DNA from: an uncultured Anaeroplasma sp.
GTDB taxonomy: Bacteria > Bacillota_I > Bacilli_A > Acholeplasmatales > Anaeroplasmataceae
Length of the DNA: 64,000 bases
Assembly: GCA_945919465.1 (NCBI GenBank)
Contig: CAMEJG010000004.1
Span: 23,327-87,326 of the forward strand
Direction of reading: 5' to 3'
Position numbers and translations under genes: made by a program. The notes beneath the pieces were generated by a model. The model searched no databases and was not told where the DNA came from. It saw only the letters and a program-made list of their open reading frames with translations. Shown piece after piece: positions 9,233-18,370 of this stretch (within the stretch, counting starts at the first letter, position 1; every line of letters begins with the position of its first letter).

Positions 9233-9264
9233 AATGCTCACAATATAGTGGGCATTATTTTTAT
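9233..9264 (+). terminator. Rho-independent terminator
   Basis: AATGCTCAC-AATATA-GTGGGCATT followed by a T-rich tract. Confidence 0.7.
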
Positions 9265-9438
9265 AAAATATACTAATTTAAACTGAAATTCATCATAAAT
9301 TTTAAAAAAATTAATTATTTTTTAATTTTTATTTTAATTTTTTATAAATTATGATATAATCGAGTCATAAAAAGTGATAATTATATGTAGTATATTACTT
9401 TTTATTCATTTTTAATAAAAATATAAAGGGATGATATT

Positions 9439-9564
9439 ATGAAGTACGTAGAATTATCAATTAAATATAAAAATTTTAATGATACTATATTAGATATTAT
9501 AGCTTCTAATCGTCAGAGAATGTTTTCTGATAGAATTAAAAATAAAAGAAGAAAAATAAGATGA
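9439..9564 (+). CDS. Small 41-aa ORF of unknown function overlapping the next start (ATGA)
   Basis: MKYVELSIKYKNFNDTILDIIASNRQRMFSDRIKNKRRKIR; aaaggg upstream at RBS distance; absent from the ORF track because of size. Confidence 0.5.
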   Translation: MKYVELSIKYKNFNDTILDIIASNRQRMFSDRIKNKRRKIR

Positions 9565-10217
9565 AAAAGCTTCTCTTTTTATTTGTAGTTTCATTATTTT
9601 TATTAGTAAGCTGTAATATAAATATATCTAATAATCGTAGCAGTAGTAGTAATATAAATACTACCACTAATACTAGTATCCCTAGCAGTAATAAATCATC
9701 AGTTACTTCACCTAAACCATCTGAAGATAATACAATAGATGTTTTAGTTGTATATTTTTCTCCACTAGGAGAAGAGAATAATATAGTTAATAAATTAGCT
9801 TCAAGCTATGATGCAGATACCTTTGAAATAAAACCATTATATCCATATAATAAGGCTGATCTAGATTTTAATAATCCTTCTAGTAGAGTTTCTATTGAAT
9901 ATAGCGACCCATATAGGCAGGTAGAGCTAATAACAATTTATGTTGAAAATTTTGAAAAGTATGACTATATATTCATTGGAGCTCCTATTTGGTATGGGAA
10001 ATTAAGCTGGGTAATTAATGATTTTATAATAAATAATGAATTTTATGATAAAACAATTATTCCTTTTGGTGTATCTGATATTTTTGATTTAGATGTTTCA
10101 AACATTAAGGAATTGGCTCCATATTCGAAAGTAGTTGATGGGAAAAAATTTTCTTCTAGAGCTTCAGAAAAAGATATTAATGATTGGATGAAGGAAGTAA
10201 GCTCTATTATAGATTAG
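9561..10217 (+). CDS. Flavodoxin-like lipoprotein
   Basis: Lipobox LVSC, Ser/Asn/Thr-rich linker, flavodoxin-like VVYFSPLGEENNIVNKLA and FIGAPIWYGKLSW. Confidence 0.8.
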   Translation: MKKLLFLFVVSLFLLVSCNINISNNRSSSSNINTTTNTSIPSSNKSSVTSPKPSEDNTIDVLVVYFSPLGEENNIVNKLASSYDADTFEIKPLYPYNKADLDFNNPSSRVSIEYSDPYRQVELITIYVENFEKYDYIFIGAPIWYGKLSWVINDFIINNEFYDKTIIPFGVSDIFDLDVSNIKELAPYSKVVDGKKFSSRASEKDINDWMKEVSSIID

Positions 10218-10263
10218 TTTTTCTATATTTAAAATCTTATTTAAATATTACATTAATTTCTAA

Positions 10264-10297
10264 AAATATATTAGCTTTTGCTAATATATTTTTTTTT
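10264..10297 (+). terminator. Rho-independent terminator
   Basis: ATATTAGC-TTTT-GCTAATAT followed by T run. Confidence 0.75.
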
Positions 10298-10362
10298 GAA
10301 ATGACTTGATTTTAAAAATATTTAATATATAATCTCAATATAATTAATTAAAGGAGATATTT

Positions 10363-11196
10363 ATGGAATATAGAATTTGTGCTGATTCATCAGCTGATGT
10401 TATAAATTTAAAGAAAGTACCTTTTGGTCTAGCTTCATTAACTATTAGAACAAAGGATAAAGAATTTAAGGATGATGAAAATTTAGATGTAGAGGAAATG
10501 GTAAATTATTTATCACATTACCATGAAAAATCATCTACTGCTTGTCCTAGTGCTCATGATTGGATCGTTGCCTTTGGGGGTGCTAAATATGTATTTGCAA
10601 TCTCAATAACCTCAGGTTTATCTGGAAGCTTTAATTCATTAGCATTAGCTAAAAAAATCTATGAAGAAGAAAATCCAGATTTTAAGGTTCATATTATTGA
10701 CTCATTAAGTACTGGTCCAAAAATGAAGCTTATGATAAATAAGCTTGAAGAACTAATATTAAATAATTTATCATTTGATGAAATAATAAATGAAATTGAA
10801 GCATATAAAAATTCTACTGATTTAATATTTATGCTAGAATCAATGAATAATTTAGCAAATAATGGTAGAGTAAATAAGCTTGTAGCTAAAGCGGTTGGCT
10901 TATTAGGAATTAAGGTTATTGGAAAAGCATCAAATGATGGTAGATTAGAGGTTACAGATAAAAAACGTGGCATAAATATGGCTATTAATTCTATAATGGA
11001 TAAGCTTTCTAAATTAAAATATAATGGTAAAAAGATTTTAATTGGTCATTGCTTGAATTTTGATTTAGCAAATCAAATAAAAAATAAAGTAATAGAAATA
11101 TATAAACAAGCAGAAGTAGAAATATATGCTTTAAGAGGATTATGTAGCTTTTATGCTGAAAAGGGTGGTTTAATTATTGGTTTTGAAACAGCATAA
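10363..11196 (+). CDS. DegV family protein
   Basis: ICADSSAD, STACPSAHDW, ISITSGLSGSFNSLALAKKI, IDSLSTGP motifs. Confidence 0.9.
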   Translation: MEYRICADSSADVINLKKVPFGLASLTIRTKDKEFKDDENLDVEEMVNYLSHYHEKSSTACPSAHDWIVAFGGAKYVFAISITSGLSGSFNSLALAKKIYEEENPDFKVHIIDSLSTGPKMKLMINKLEELILNNLSFDEIINEIEAYKNSTDLIFMLESMNNLANNGRVNKLVAKAVGLLGIKVIGKASNDGRLEVTDKKRGINMAINSIMDKLSKLKYNGKKILIGHCLNFDLANQIKNKVIEIYKQAEVEIYALRGLCSFYAEKGGLIIGFETA

Positions 11197-11203
11197 AATT
11201 AGT

Positions 11204-11231
11204 GGGATATCAGATGATATCCCTTTTTTTT
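11204..11231 (+). terminator. Rho-independent terminator
   Basis: GGGATATC-AGAT-GATATCCC then TTTTTTTT. Confidence 0.85.
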
Positions 11232-11334
11232 AAATATTATTTAAAAAAACCAAAAAAAATCTTATTTTATTCATTATTCGACATTTTTTTTAAGATAATA
11301 ATCATATACTTTTTTATGTTATTGGAGAGGTATT

Positions 11335-14016
11335 ATGAATAAGAGAATGTTGTATATTAAGGGTAATTTTAAAAATTTTATATGCTATATTGGAATTTCA
11401 TTATTAGCTTTAATTATAATTATTTCATCTACTATTATTTATAATAATAACGTTATTTCATCTGCAGATGGAGCTACTACCTCTTTAAATAGATTTTATC
11501 TTGAGGAAATTGCCAAAAAAAATGTTCATGAAATAACTACTGCATTAGATAATAATATAAAATATTCTAAAAGAGCTATAAATGAAATTAAAGAAAGTGA
11601 TTTAGAATCGAAAGAATCATTGAATTCATATCTAGCAATGATTGAAAAATTATATGATTTAGATTTTTTTGCAGTATACGATAATGAAGGGAAAATTTAT
11701 ACCTTAAATAATATTATATTTAATGTATCTGACGAGTATTATTCAAAAAAAATAAATGATAATTTAGAATTGTATATTACACAAACTTCAGAATCTAGAG
11801 CGTTAGTTTTAATAGTTTCTAAGATGAATGAGTTATCATTTCAAAATAAAAAGCTTGTAAGCTATATTTCAGGTATTGATATTGAAAACATAGTTTCATC
11901 ATTAGTATCATATAATGATAAAAATAAGGTGATATGCAGTCTATTTAATTCTAGTGATGGAACATGTATTGTTGAGACTGAGGGGAGTATTGAAGAAGGA
12001 AAAAGTTTATTTCAATTAATGGATGATGCATTTTTTTCTGATGAGTTCACAAAAGAAGAATTTCTTAATGATTGGAATAATTTTAATGAGGGCTATACCT
12101 ATTATAAGGGACCATTAGGCTATACTTATTTATATTATATGCCAGTACCAAATACTAATTGGATGTTTACTATTAGATTAAGAGAAAGTGTTATTAATGA
12201 ACAAATAACGGATTATAATAAAAACATGCTAATTTCTACTCAAATACAATTGAGTATTGTATTAGCTTGCATGGCTATCTTATTCATTTTAGCTATTATA
12301 CAAACCTTTAAAATACAAAAAGAAATATATAATAGAAAAAGTGAAAAAGAATTATTCGATCAAAAAACTCTAGCTCATTTAGAACAGCTTAAGCTTAAAG
12401 AAAAATTATTAGAAGAGGAAAAGAAAAATAATCGACAAGCATCGATATTACAAATATTAAGTAATGAATATTCCTCTGTATTTTATGTTGATATTATTGA
12501 TGATATAGCTATACCTATTAGATTATCTGAATTTTCAGTATTTAAAACAGGACTAGAAATAAATAAAACATATCCTTTTAAGGAATATTATGCTAAATAT
12601 ATTAATTCATTAGTTTATGAATCAGATATCGATAATGTATTAGTTTTTTCTGATATTAATTATTTAAGAAAAATATTGAAAGATACAAATATGTATACAT
12701 ATTTACATAAAATTAATCAAAATGGAAAAGAATTATATACTCATTTAAGAATAGCTAAGGTTGAAGATGATGAAAATTTTAGACATGTTATATTTGCCTT
12801 TGCTATAGTAGATGATTATATTAGGAAAGAACAAAAGAATCAATTAGCATTAGAAGATGCCTTAGAAAAGGCTAAAAATGCTAATTTAGCTAAGACTACA
12901 TTCCTTAATAATATGTCTCATGATATTAGAACACCGATTAATGCAATTATTGGTTTTACTAATTTAGCATTAAAAGAAGAGGTATCACTTGACATTAGAT
13001 ATTATTTAGAAAAAATAAGTAAAAGCTCTGATTATTTATTAACATTAATAAATGAGGTTTTAGATTTAAGTAGGATAGAAAGTGGTAAAGCTACTATAAA
13101 TTTAAATAAAACAAATTTAAATAATTTAGTAAATACTGTATCAGATATTATTACTGGTTATATATCTGAAAAGAATTTGAATTTTAATGTAAAAAAGATA
13201 AAAATTATTTATCCAATAGTATTAGCTGATGATTTAAAGATTAGAGATATATTAGTTAATATCTTAAGTAATGCAGTTAAGTATACTGATTCTTTAGGCT
13301 ATATTAATTTTACAATTGATACACAATTAATTAATGAAGGCTCTGAATTGGTAATTTTTAAAATTGAGGATAATGGTATTGGTATGAGTGAAGAATTTTT
13401 ATCTCATATTTTTGATGAATATTCTCAAGAGTATGCAGTAGTACAATCAAATTTCAAAAGTACTGGTTTAGGTATGTCAATTGCGAAAAGATATATAGAA
13501 CTTATGGGTGGGTCTATTGATGTATATAGTAAGAAAGGGATTGGTACTAAATTCACTGTAGCTATTCCTCTAAAGCTTGCTAATTTAGAAATAAATAATG
13601 ACAAGGTAATTTCATATAATAAAGATGATTTAAAGGGAATTAATATATTAATTGCTGAAGATAATGATTTGAATTATGAAATTATCATGCTTCAGTTAGA
13701 GGAATATGAATTAAATATTATTAGAGCAAAAGATGGAAATGAAGTTCTTGAAATATTTAAAAATAGTAATGAAGGTTATTTTGATATTATTTTAATGGAT
13801 GTAATGATGCCTAAAATTAATGGATATATGGCTACAAAGCTTATTAGAGAATTAAATAGAAAGGATTCAAAAGAAATACCTATTATTGCGATGACTGCAA
13901 ATGCATTTAAAGAAGATATAGAGGAAGCCTTAAAATCAGGTATGAATGCTCATATTTCTAAACCTTTAAAGATAGAAGAGGTTATTATTACTATTTTAAA
14001 ATGTATTAATAAATAA
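11335..14016 (+). CDS. Hybrid sensor histidine kinase/response regulator
   Basis: FLNNMSHDIRTPINAI H-box, NILSNAVKYT, DNGIGM, GLGMSIAK; C-terminal receiver (LIAEDND, IILMDVMMPKINGY). Confidence 0.93.
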   Translation: MNKRMLYIKGNFKNFICYIGISLLALIIIISSTIIYNNNVISSADGATTSLNRFYLEEIAKKNVHEITTALDNNIKYSKRAINEIKESDLESKESLNSYLAMIEKLYDLDFFAVYDNEGKIYTLNNIIFNVSDEYYSKKINDNLELYITQTSESRALVLIVSKMNELSFQNKKLVSYISGIDIENIVSSLVSYNDKNKVICSLFNSSDGTCIVETEGSIEEGKSLFQLMDDAFFSDEFTKEEFLNDWNNFNEGYTYYKGPLGYTYLYYMPVPNTNWMFTIRLRESVINEQITDYNKNMLISTQIQLSIVLACMAILFILAIIQTFKIQKEIYNRKSEKELFDQKTLAHLEQLKLKEKLLEEEKKNNRQASILQILSNEYSSVFYVDIIDDIAIPIRLSEFSVFKTGLEINKTYPFKEYYAKYINSLVYESDIDNVLVFSDINYLRKILKDTNMYTYLHKINQNGKELYTHLRIAKVEDDENFRHVIFAFAIVDDYIRKEQKNQLALEDALEKAKNANLAKTTFLNNMSHDIRTPINAIIGFTNLALKEEVSLDIRYYLEKISKSSDYLLTLINEVLDLSRIESGKATINLNKTNLNNLVNTVSDIITGYISEKNLNFNVKKIKIIYPIVLADDLKIRDILVNILSNAVKYTDSLGYINFTIDTQLINEGSELVIFKIEDNGIGMSEEFLSHIFDEYSQEYAVVQSNFKSTGLGMSIAKRYIELMGGSIDVYSKKGIGTKFTVAIPLKLANLEINNDKVISYNKDDLKGINILIAEDNDLNYEIIMLQLEEYELNIIRAKDGNEVLEIFKNSNEGYFDIILMDVMMPKINGYMATKLIRELNRKDSKEIPIIAMTANAFKEDIEEALKSGMNAHISKPLKIEEVIITILKCINK

Positions 14017-14066
14017 AATTATTATATAGTTTATTTATAAAAATAATGATATAATTACCTCAGGGA

Positions 14067-15017
14067 GTGATAAATATGAATAGAGGAAAGGTAGTTATTG
14101 TAGGTGCTGGTAGTGTAGGTACTGCTATTGCATATTCAATGGTGAATCAATGTATTTGTGAAGAAATTGTAATTATAGATTTAAATCATGCTAAGGCATA
14201 TGCAGAAAGTCTTGATATGATGCATTCAATGGAATTTATGAATACAAAAACTTTGGTTAGAGAAGGAGATTATAATGACTGTAGTGATGCTGACATTGTA
14301 GTTATTTCAGCTTCTATGCCTGTACCAAAGGAAAGTAACGATAGAATGAAATTTTTAGATGGAAGTAAAAAAATTGTAAAATCTATTGTTGCTAATGTAA
14401 TGGAAAATAATTTTAATGGTATATTTATTGTTGTTACGAATCCAGTAGATGTAATGAGCTATTATGTTTGGAAGCTATCAGGACTTTCAGCTAATAGAAT
14501 TATTGGTAGTGGTACTACTTTAGATACTGCAAGATTACATTATTATATAGCTAAAACTATAGATGTAGACCCTAGAAGTATTAATGCTTTTATTATTGGT
14601 GAGCATGGTGATACTGAGCTTGTTTCATGGTCTACTGCAACTATAGGTGGTAAGGATATTAAAAATGTATTTGATGACAATAAGAATCGTATAGGAGAAG
14701 ATCCTTATAATAATTTTTTAAAGCTTACCGCTCATGGAGGATGGGATATTTTCAATAAAAAGGGCAATACCTCCTTTGGTATAGCAGCATCTGTTACAGG
14801 TATAATTAAATCAATTTTATTTGATGAAAATAGAATTTATCCTGTTTCTGTATATTTAGATGGAGAATATGATATTTATGATGTATTTACTAGTGTTCCT
14901 ACAATAGTAAATAGAACTGGAGCAAAGGAAATAGTAGAATTAAATTTAACTGAAGAGGAATATAAGAATTTTAAATATTCTTGTGATACTCTTAAAGAAA
15001 AATGTAATAATTTATAG
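14067..15017 (+). CDS. Lactate/malate dehydrogenase family protein
   Basis: VVIVGAGSVGTAIAYSM, VVTNPVDVMSYYVWKLSG, IGSGTTLDTARL, IGEHGDTELVSWS. Confidence 0.88.
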   Translation: MINMNRGKVVIVGAGSVGTAIAYSMVNQCICEEIVIIDLNHAKAYAESLDMMHSMEFMNTKTLVREGDYNDCSDADIVVISASMPVPKESNDRMKFLDGSKKIVKSIVANVMENNFNGIFIVVTNPVDVMSYYVWKLSGLSANRIIGSGTTLDTARLHYYIAKTIDVDPRSINAFIIGEHGDTELVSWSTATIGGKDIKNVFDDNKNRIGEDPYNNFLKLTAHGGWDIFNKKGNTSFGIAASVTGIIKSILFDENRIYPVSVYLDGEYDIYDVFTSVPTIVNRTGAKEIVELNLTEEEYKNFKYSCDTLKEKCNNL

Positions 15018-15025
15018 GAGGGTAT

Positions 15026-15769
15026 ATGGCTTTTATTTGTTATGATCATACCTATAGTGTTTTTTTAAAGCTTAAAAAGGATCTAAAAAGATTTCAAAGA
15101 ATAGTTGATATTTTAGTTCAATTAATCTTTATAGCCTATAACGGATATTTATTATTTACTAATATAGATAGATTATTATATTGTATTATCTATTCAATTC
15201 TATTAGTCTTATGTATTGGTTATTTTCTATTTACTATTTATGCAATAAATAATAATACTAAAAAAATAAATAAAAATATTAAGCCTAGAGTAAAGCAAAT
15301 AGTAAATATATTAAAATATATTATTAAATTTACAATTATTACTCTTGCAGTAATTGAATTATGTACAACTGAATATACTACTATGAAGTTAGCATCAACA
15401 ATAGCTTCATCTGTTTCATTATTAGTTCAAATTACTATTAATTTAATTACTAGATTTGTTAATAATTATATTGATTTATTTATTGAATCATTAAAAATGG
15501 ATTATGAAAATAGTACTGCTTTAAAAGCATTGAAAAAGGGAGTAGGGGCTGCTTCTATATTTGCTGAAGGTGGTTTTAGTGCTGCAGCTGATTATTTTAA
15601 AGCAGATAGAAGTGAGGCAGAATTAACTAATAAGGAAAAAAAGCTTAGAGAAGAAATTGATAGACTTAGTGAACCACTAAGAGAAAAAAGAGAAAAAACT
15701 GAAGGTCCTAAAATTGATATTAAAGAAGAAATTAAAAAAGGAATAAAAAGCTTTTTAACAAAAAAATAA
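15026..15769 (+). CDS. Hypothetical membrane protein with charged C-terminus
   Basis: Intact ORF with RBS (aggaggg) and four predicted TM segments. Confidence 0.7.
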   Translation: MAFICYDHTYSVFLKLKKDLKRFQRIVDILVQLIFIAYNGYLLFTNIDRLLYCIIYSILLVLCIGYFLFTIYAINNNTKKINKNIKPRVKQIVNILKYIIKFTIITLAVIELCTTEYTTMKLASTIASSVSLLVQITINLITRFVNNYIDLFIESLKMDYENSTALKALKKGVGAASIFAEGGFSAAADYFKADRSEAELTNKEKKLREEIDRLSEPLREKREKTEGPKIDIKEEIKKGIKSFLTKK

Positions 15770-15790
15770 TATTTTTTAGCATTAAATATA

Positions 15791-15838
15791 TTGTATTTGA
15801 TGCTTTTTTTATGCTATAATTTTTATGAACATGTTCAT
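15791..15838 (+). promoter_or_regulatory. tetR promoter and candidate operator
   Basis: TTGTAT (15791) - 18 bp - TATAAT (15815-15820) followed by perfect palindrome ATGAACATGTTCAT (15825-15838). Confidence 0.65.
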
Positions 15839-15851
15839 AAAGGAGATTTAT

Positions 15852-16358
15852 ATGCCAAAGGTTATAAATGTTACTGAAGAAGAACTAATATCTATAACAA
15901 AAAAATTAATTGATAATAAAGAATATACCAATATAAATTGTAGATATATTTCTAATTTAGCTAATATAGGATTAGGTACTTTTTATAAATTCTTTGATTC
16001 TAAATATAGCTTAATCGCAAGAGTAATTTTAAATGATTGGATAATATTTAGAAAAGAAATAATTATTAATAATAATCTATTAGATTCTATTAAAAGTATA
16101 TATAATGCTTTATATTTATTTACTAAAAAATATTTTGATTTCTTTCAATATGAAAGTAATTCTTCATTAAATATGGTTCATGATAAGCATTCATTATTAT
16201 TTGAACAAATAAAAGAAGATATTATTAATTGCTATAATTTTAATAATAGGAATTATGATTTAGATATAATTAATTTCTTATCTAATATGATTATCTATTA
16301 TGCATCTAATTTATATGAATTTGATGTTTTAAATAAAATCTTAAATAAGCTAATATAG
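15852..16358 (+). CDS. TetR-family transcriptional regulator
   Basis: TetR-like N-terminal HTH (NIGLGTFYKFFDSKYSLI); start at 15852 preferred (aaaggaga upstream); the ORF-track start at 15825 lies in the palindrome. Confidence 0.8.
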   Translation: MPKVINVTEEELISITKKLIDNKEYTNINCRYISNLANIGLGTFYKFFDSKYSLIARVILNDWIIFRKEIIINNNLLDSIKSIYNALYLFTKKYFDFFQYESNSSLNMVHDKHSLLFEQIKEDIINCYNFNNRNYDLDIINFLSNMIIYYASNLYEFDVLNKILNKLI

Positions 16359-16368
16359 GAGGATAAAA

Positions 16369-17295
16369 ATGAAAAGCTTTAAGAATTTAAGAATAGTTGA
16401 TAATTTCTATCAAACATCATTATTTTTTCCAATGCCATTAACATTAATCGGTACTTTGGATGAAAAGGGAGAAACTACAAGCTTCGGTGCTTATTCACTA
16501 GTTTTCCCATACTACATTGCTGGTAAGGATTATTATGCAATGATATTAGAATGTAGAAATAGTTCTAATACTTGTTTAGGATTATTAAGACATGGTAAAT
16601 GTACTATTAATTTTTTACCATATAATAAGAAAATATTTAAATCTCATGTTGATTTAGGATTCCCAGGAGATACTCCTGAGGAGAAAATGAAGGATTTTAA
16701 ATTTCATTTAGAGGATTCATTATCTAGTGATGAGGATAAAGAGCATAAATACCCAAAGATTATTAGTGAAGCTTTACAGGTTATGGAATGTAGCTGGGTA
16801 AAGGAATTAGATAATGCCCAAGATGATCCTATTTTAGATGATTATGAAGGCTTTAATTATCATAATTTTAATGGTATTACTTCTAGATATGGTGCTCATT
16901 TTATTTTAAAGATAGATAGAATTTTAATGAAGGAAAAATATTATAATTCTATTATTAATGGAGTTACTGCATCTAATTTTATGCCTCTTGCATCTAACTG
17001 GGGCTATAGAGACTCAAAGAATTTCTGGTGCTCACCATATAGAAAACCACAAGCAGTAGGTATCCCTAATAGAGAGGTAGATTTAACTTCATTAAGATAT
17101 GCAGCAGAAAGAGCAGATGATAAGGTTAAATTTACTGATGATGCATTATTAACTATTGTTAAGGTACCAAGACCATTCTTAAAGCTTGTATTAAAGGGCT
17201 GTGTTGATTGGGCACATGAAAATAATGTTAGTGTTATTACAGAAAAAGAAATGAAAATAATCAATGATAAAAGATCAAAGGAAAAGAAAAAATAA
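16369..17295 (+). CDS. Flavin reductase-like (FMN-binding split barrel) protein
   Basis: Similarity by eye to flavoredoxin-type proteins (PMPLTLIGTLDEKGETTSFGAYSLVFP); follows tetR at 10 nt. Confidence 0.65.
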   Translation: MKSFKNLRIVDNFYQTSLFFPMPLTLIGTLDEKGETTSFGAYSLVFPYYIAGKDYYAMILECRNSSNTCLGLLRHGKCTINFLPYNKKIFKSHVDLGFPGDTPEEKMKDFKFHLEDSLSSDEDKEHKYPKIISEALQVMECSWVKELDNAQDDPILDDYEGFNYHNFNGITSRYGAHFILKIDRILMKEKYYNSIINGVTASNFMPLASNWGYRDSKNFWCSPYRKPQAVGIPNREVDLTSLRYAAERADDKVKFTDDALLTIVKVPRPFLKLVLKGCVDWAHENNVSVITEKEMKIINDKRSKEKKK

Positions 17296-17302
17296 ATAAT
17301 GT

Positions 17303-17345
17303 ATGACCATACTCATTTATTAAATAGATGAATATGGTTTTTTTG
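17303..17345 (+). terminator. Rho-independent terminator
   Basis: ACCATA..TCAT / ATGA..TATGGT arms followed by T tract. Confidence 0.65.
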
Positions 17346-17504
17346 TTTAAAAATAATAAATTAAATATTAATTTAGATATAATTATTTTCATGAAATGAT
17401 GATAAATAAAACAAAGAAATGATTTAATAGCACTTGTGAATTATTTTCCTGCGCAAATAAACAAAATATTTAATAAATAGTGGTGTTTTATATAATTTTA
17501 CATA

Positions 17505-17837
17505 ATGCTAAAGAAAATCAATTTAGTGATTAAGACAGAAAGTAGATATTATAATGTTTCAAAACATATGAAATGTTCTACAAAAACGATTGATAAATTG
17601 GCTATTGTAGAATACAATAATGATGAGGTGATGATTATTAAACTAATATATTCTATTTTAGAAGATGAAAGAAAAAGAAATGAGTATATGATAAAAAGAT
17701 ACGAAAAGGAATTGTCACTCTTACCCAAAGGAAAGATAACACCTAAAATTACAAAAGCAAACACATACTACTATTTGAAATACAGAGATGGTCAAAGGGT
17801 ATGTGCAAAATATATTGGTAATGTCATTATTTCATAG
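17505..17837 (+). CDS. Small DUF6788-like protein, C-terminally truncated or frameshifted
   Basis: RNEYMIKRYEKELSLLPKGKITPKITKANTYYYLKYRDGQRVCAKYIGN; ends abruptly before an out-of-frame coding-like remnant. Confidence 0.45.
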   Translation: MLKKINLVIKTESRYYNVSKHMKCSTKTIDKLAIVEYNNDEVMIIKLIYSILEDERKRNEYMIKRYEKELSLLPKGKITPKITKANTYYYLKYRDGQRVCAKYIGNVIIS

Positions 17838-17950
17838 ATCGGAACTATATAAGGCACATAAAAAAGAGGAAACGAAAGTGTGGCAGTATAGTTCCGAAAT
17901 GATAGTTGAATTATTCGATAAAGAAATGAATGGAAAATTGGAATTCCCGG
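17828..17950 (+). pseudogene. C-terminal remnant of an unidentified protein
   Basis: Startless open frame FHRSELYKAHKKEETKVWQYSSEMIVELFDKEMNGKLEFPEV*, in a different frame from the preceding ORF. Confidence 0.5.
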
Positions 17951-17959
17951 AGGTATAGT

Positions 17960-18172
17960 ATGAGTAAAACATTACAATTTAAAGCCTTTTGCTTTGAAAT
18001 GTATAAAGCAGAAAAAGGTATGACTGGTATTATGACCCAAGAGCTTTTTGAAAAATATAAAGTGTTTGACTACCTTGATACTTTTTACGAAGTATTACAC
18101 ACTACGGGACATAGATATATTATTGATGATATTGACTTATATATCGAAGCTCGTAAGAATATTACAGCTTAA
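17960..18172 (+). CDS. DUF3791-like small protein
   Basis: MSKTLQFKAFCFEMYKAEKGMTGIMTQELFEKYKVFDYLDTFYEVLHTTGHRYIIDDIDLYIEARK; start preferred at MSKTL with upstream ggagg. Confidence 0.6.
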   Translation: MSKTLQFKAFCFEMYKAEKGMTGIMTQELFEKYKVFDYLDTFYEVLHTTGHRYIIDDIDLYIEARKNITA

Positions 18173-18292
18173 CTAACCGAACGGTGATAAAATCTGTTAA
18201 TGTAGGACTTTGCATCATTCATTGTACCGATGGAGATATTACTAAATCTTAAATTTTCTATTTACTATTTCATAAATTTTGATAAATATTGT

Positions 18293-18330
18293 ATAATGGC
18301 CATCGAAAAGATGGTCATTATCTTTTTTTT
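18293..18330 (+). terminator. Rho-independent terminator
   Basis: ATAATGGCCATC-GAAAA-GATGGTCATTAT then T run. Confidence 0.75.
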
Positions 18331-18370
18331 ATAGTATAATATTTACGAATAATGTTTGGGAGGAATAATT

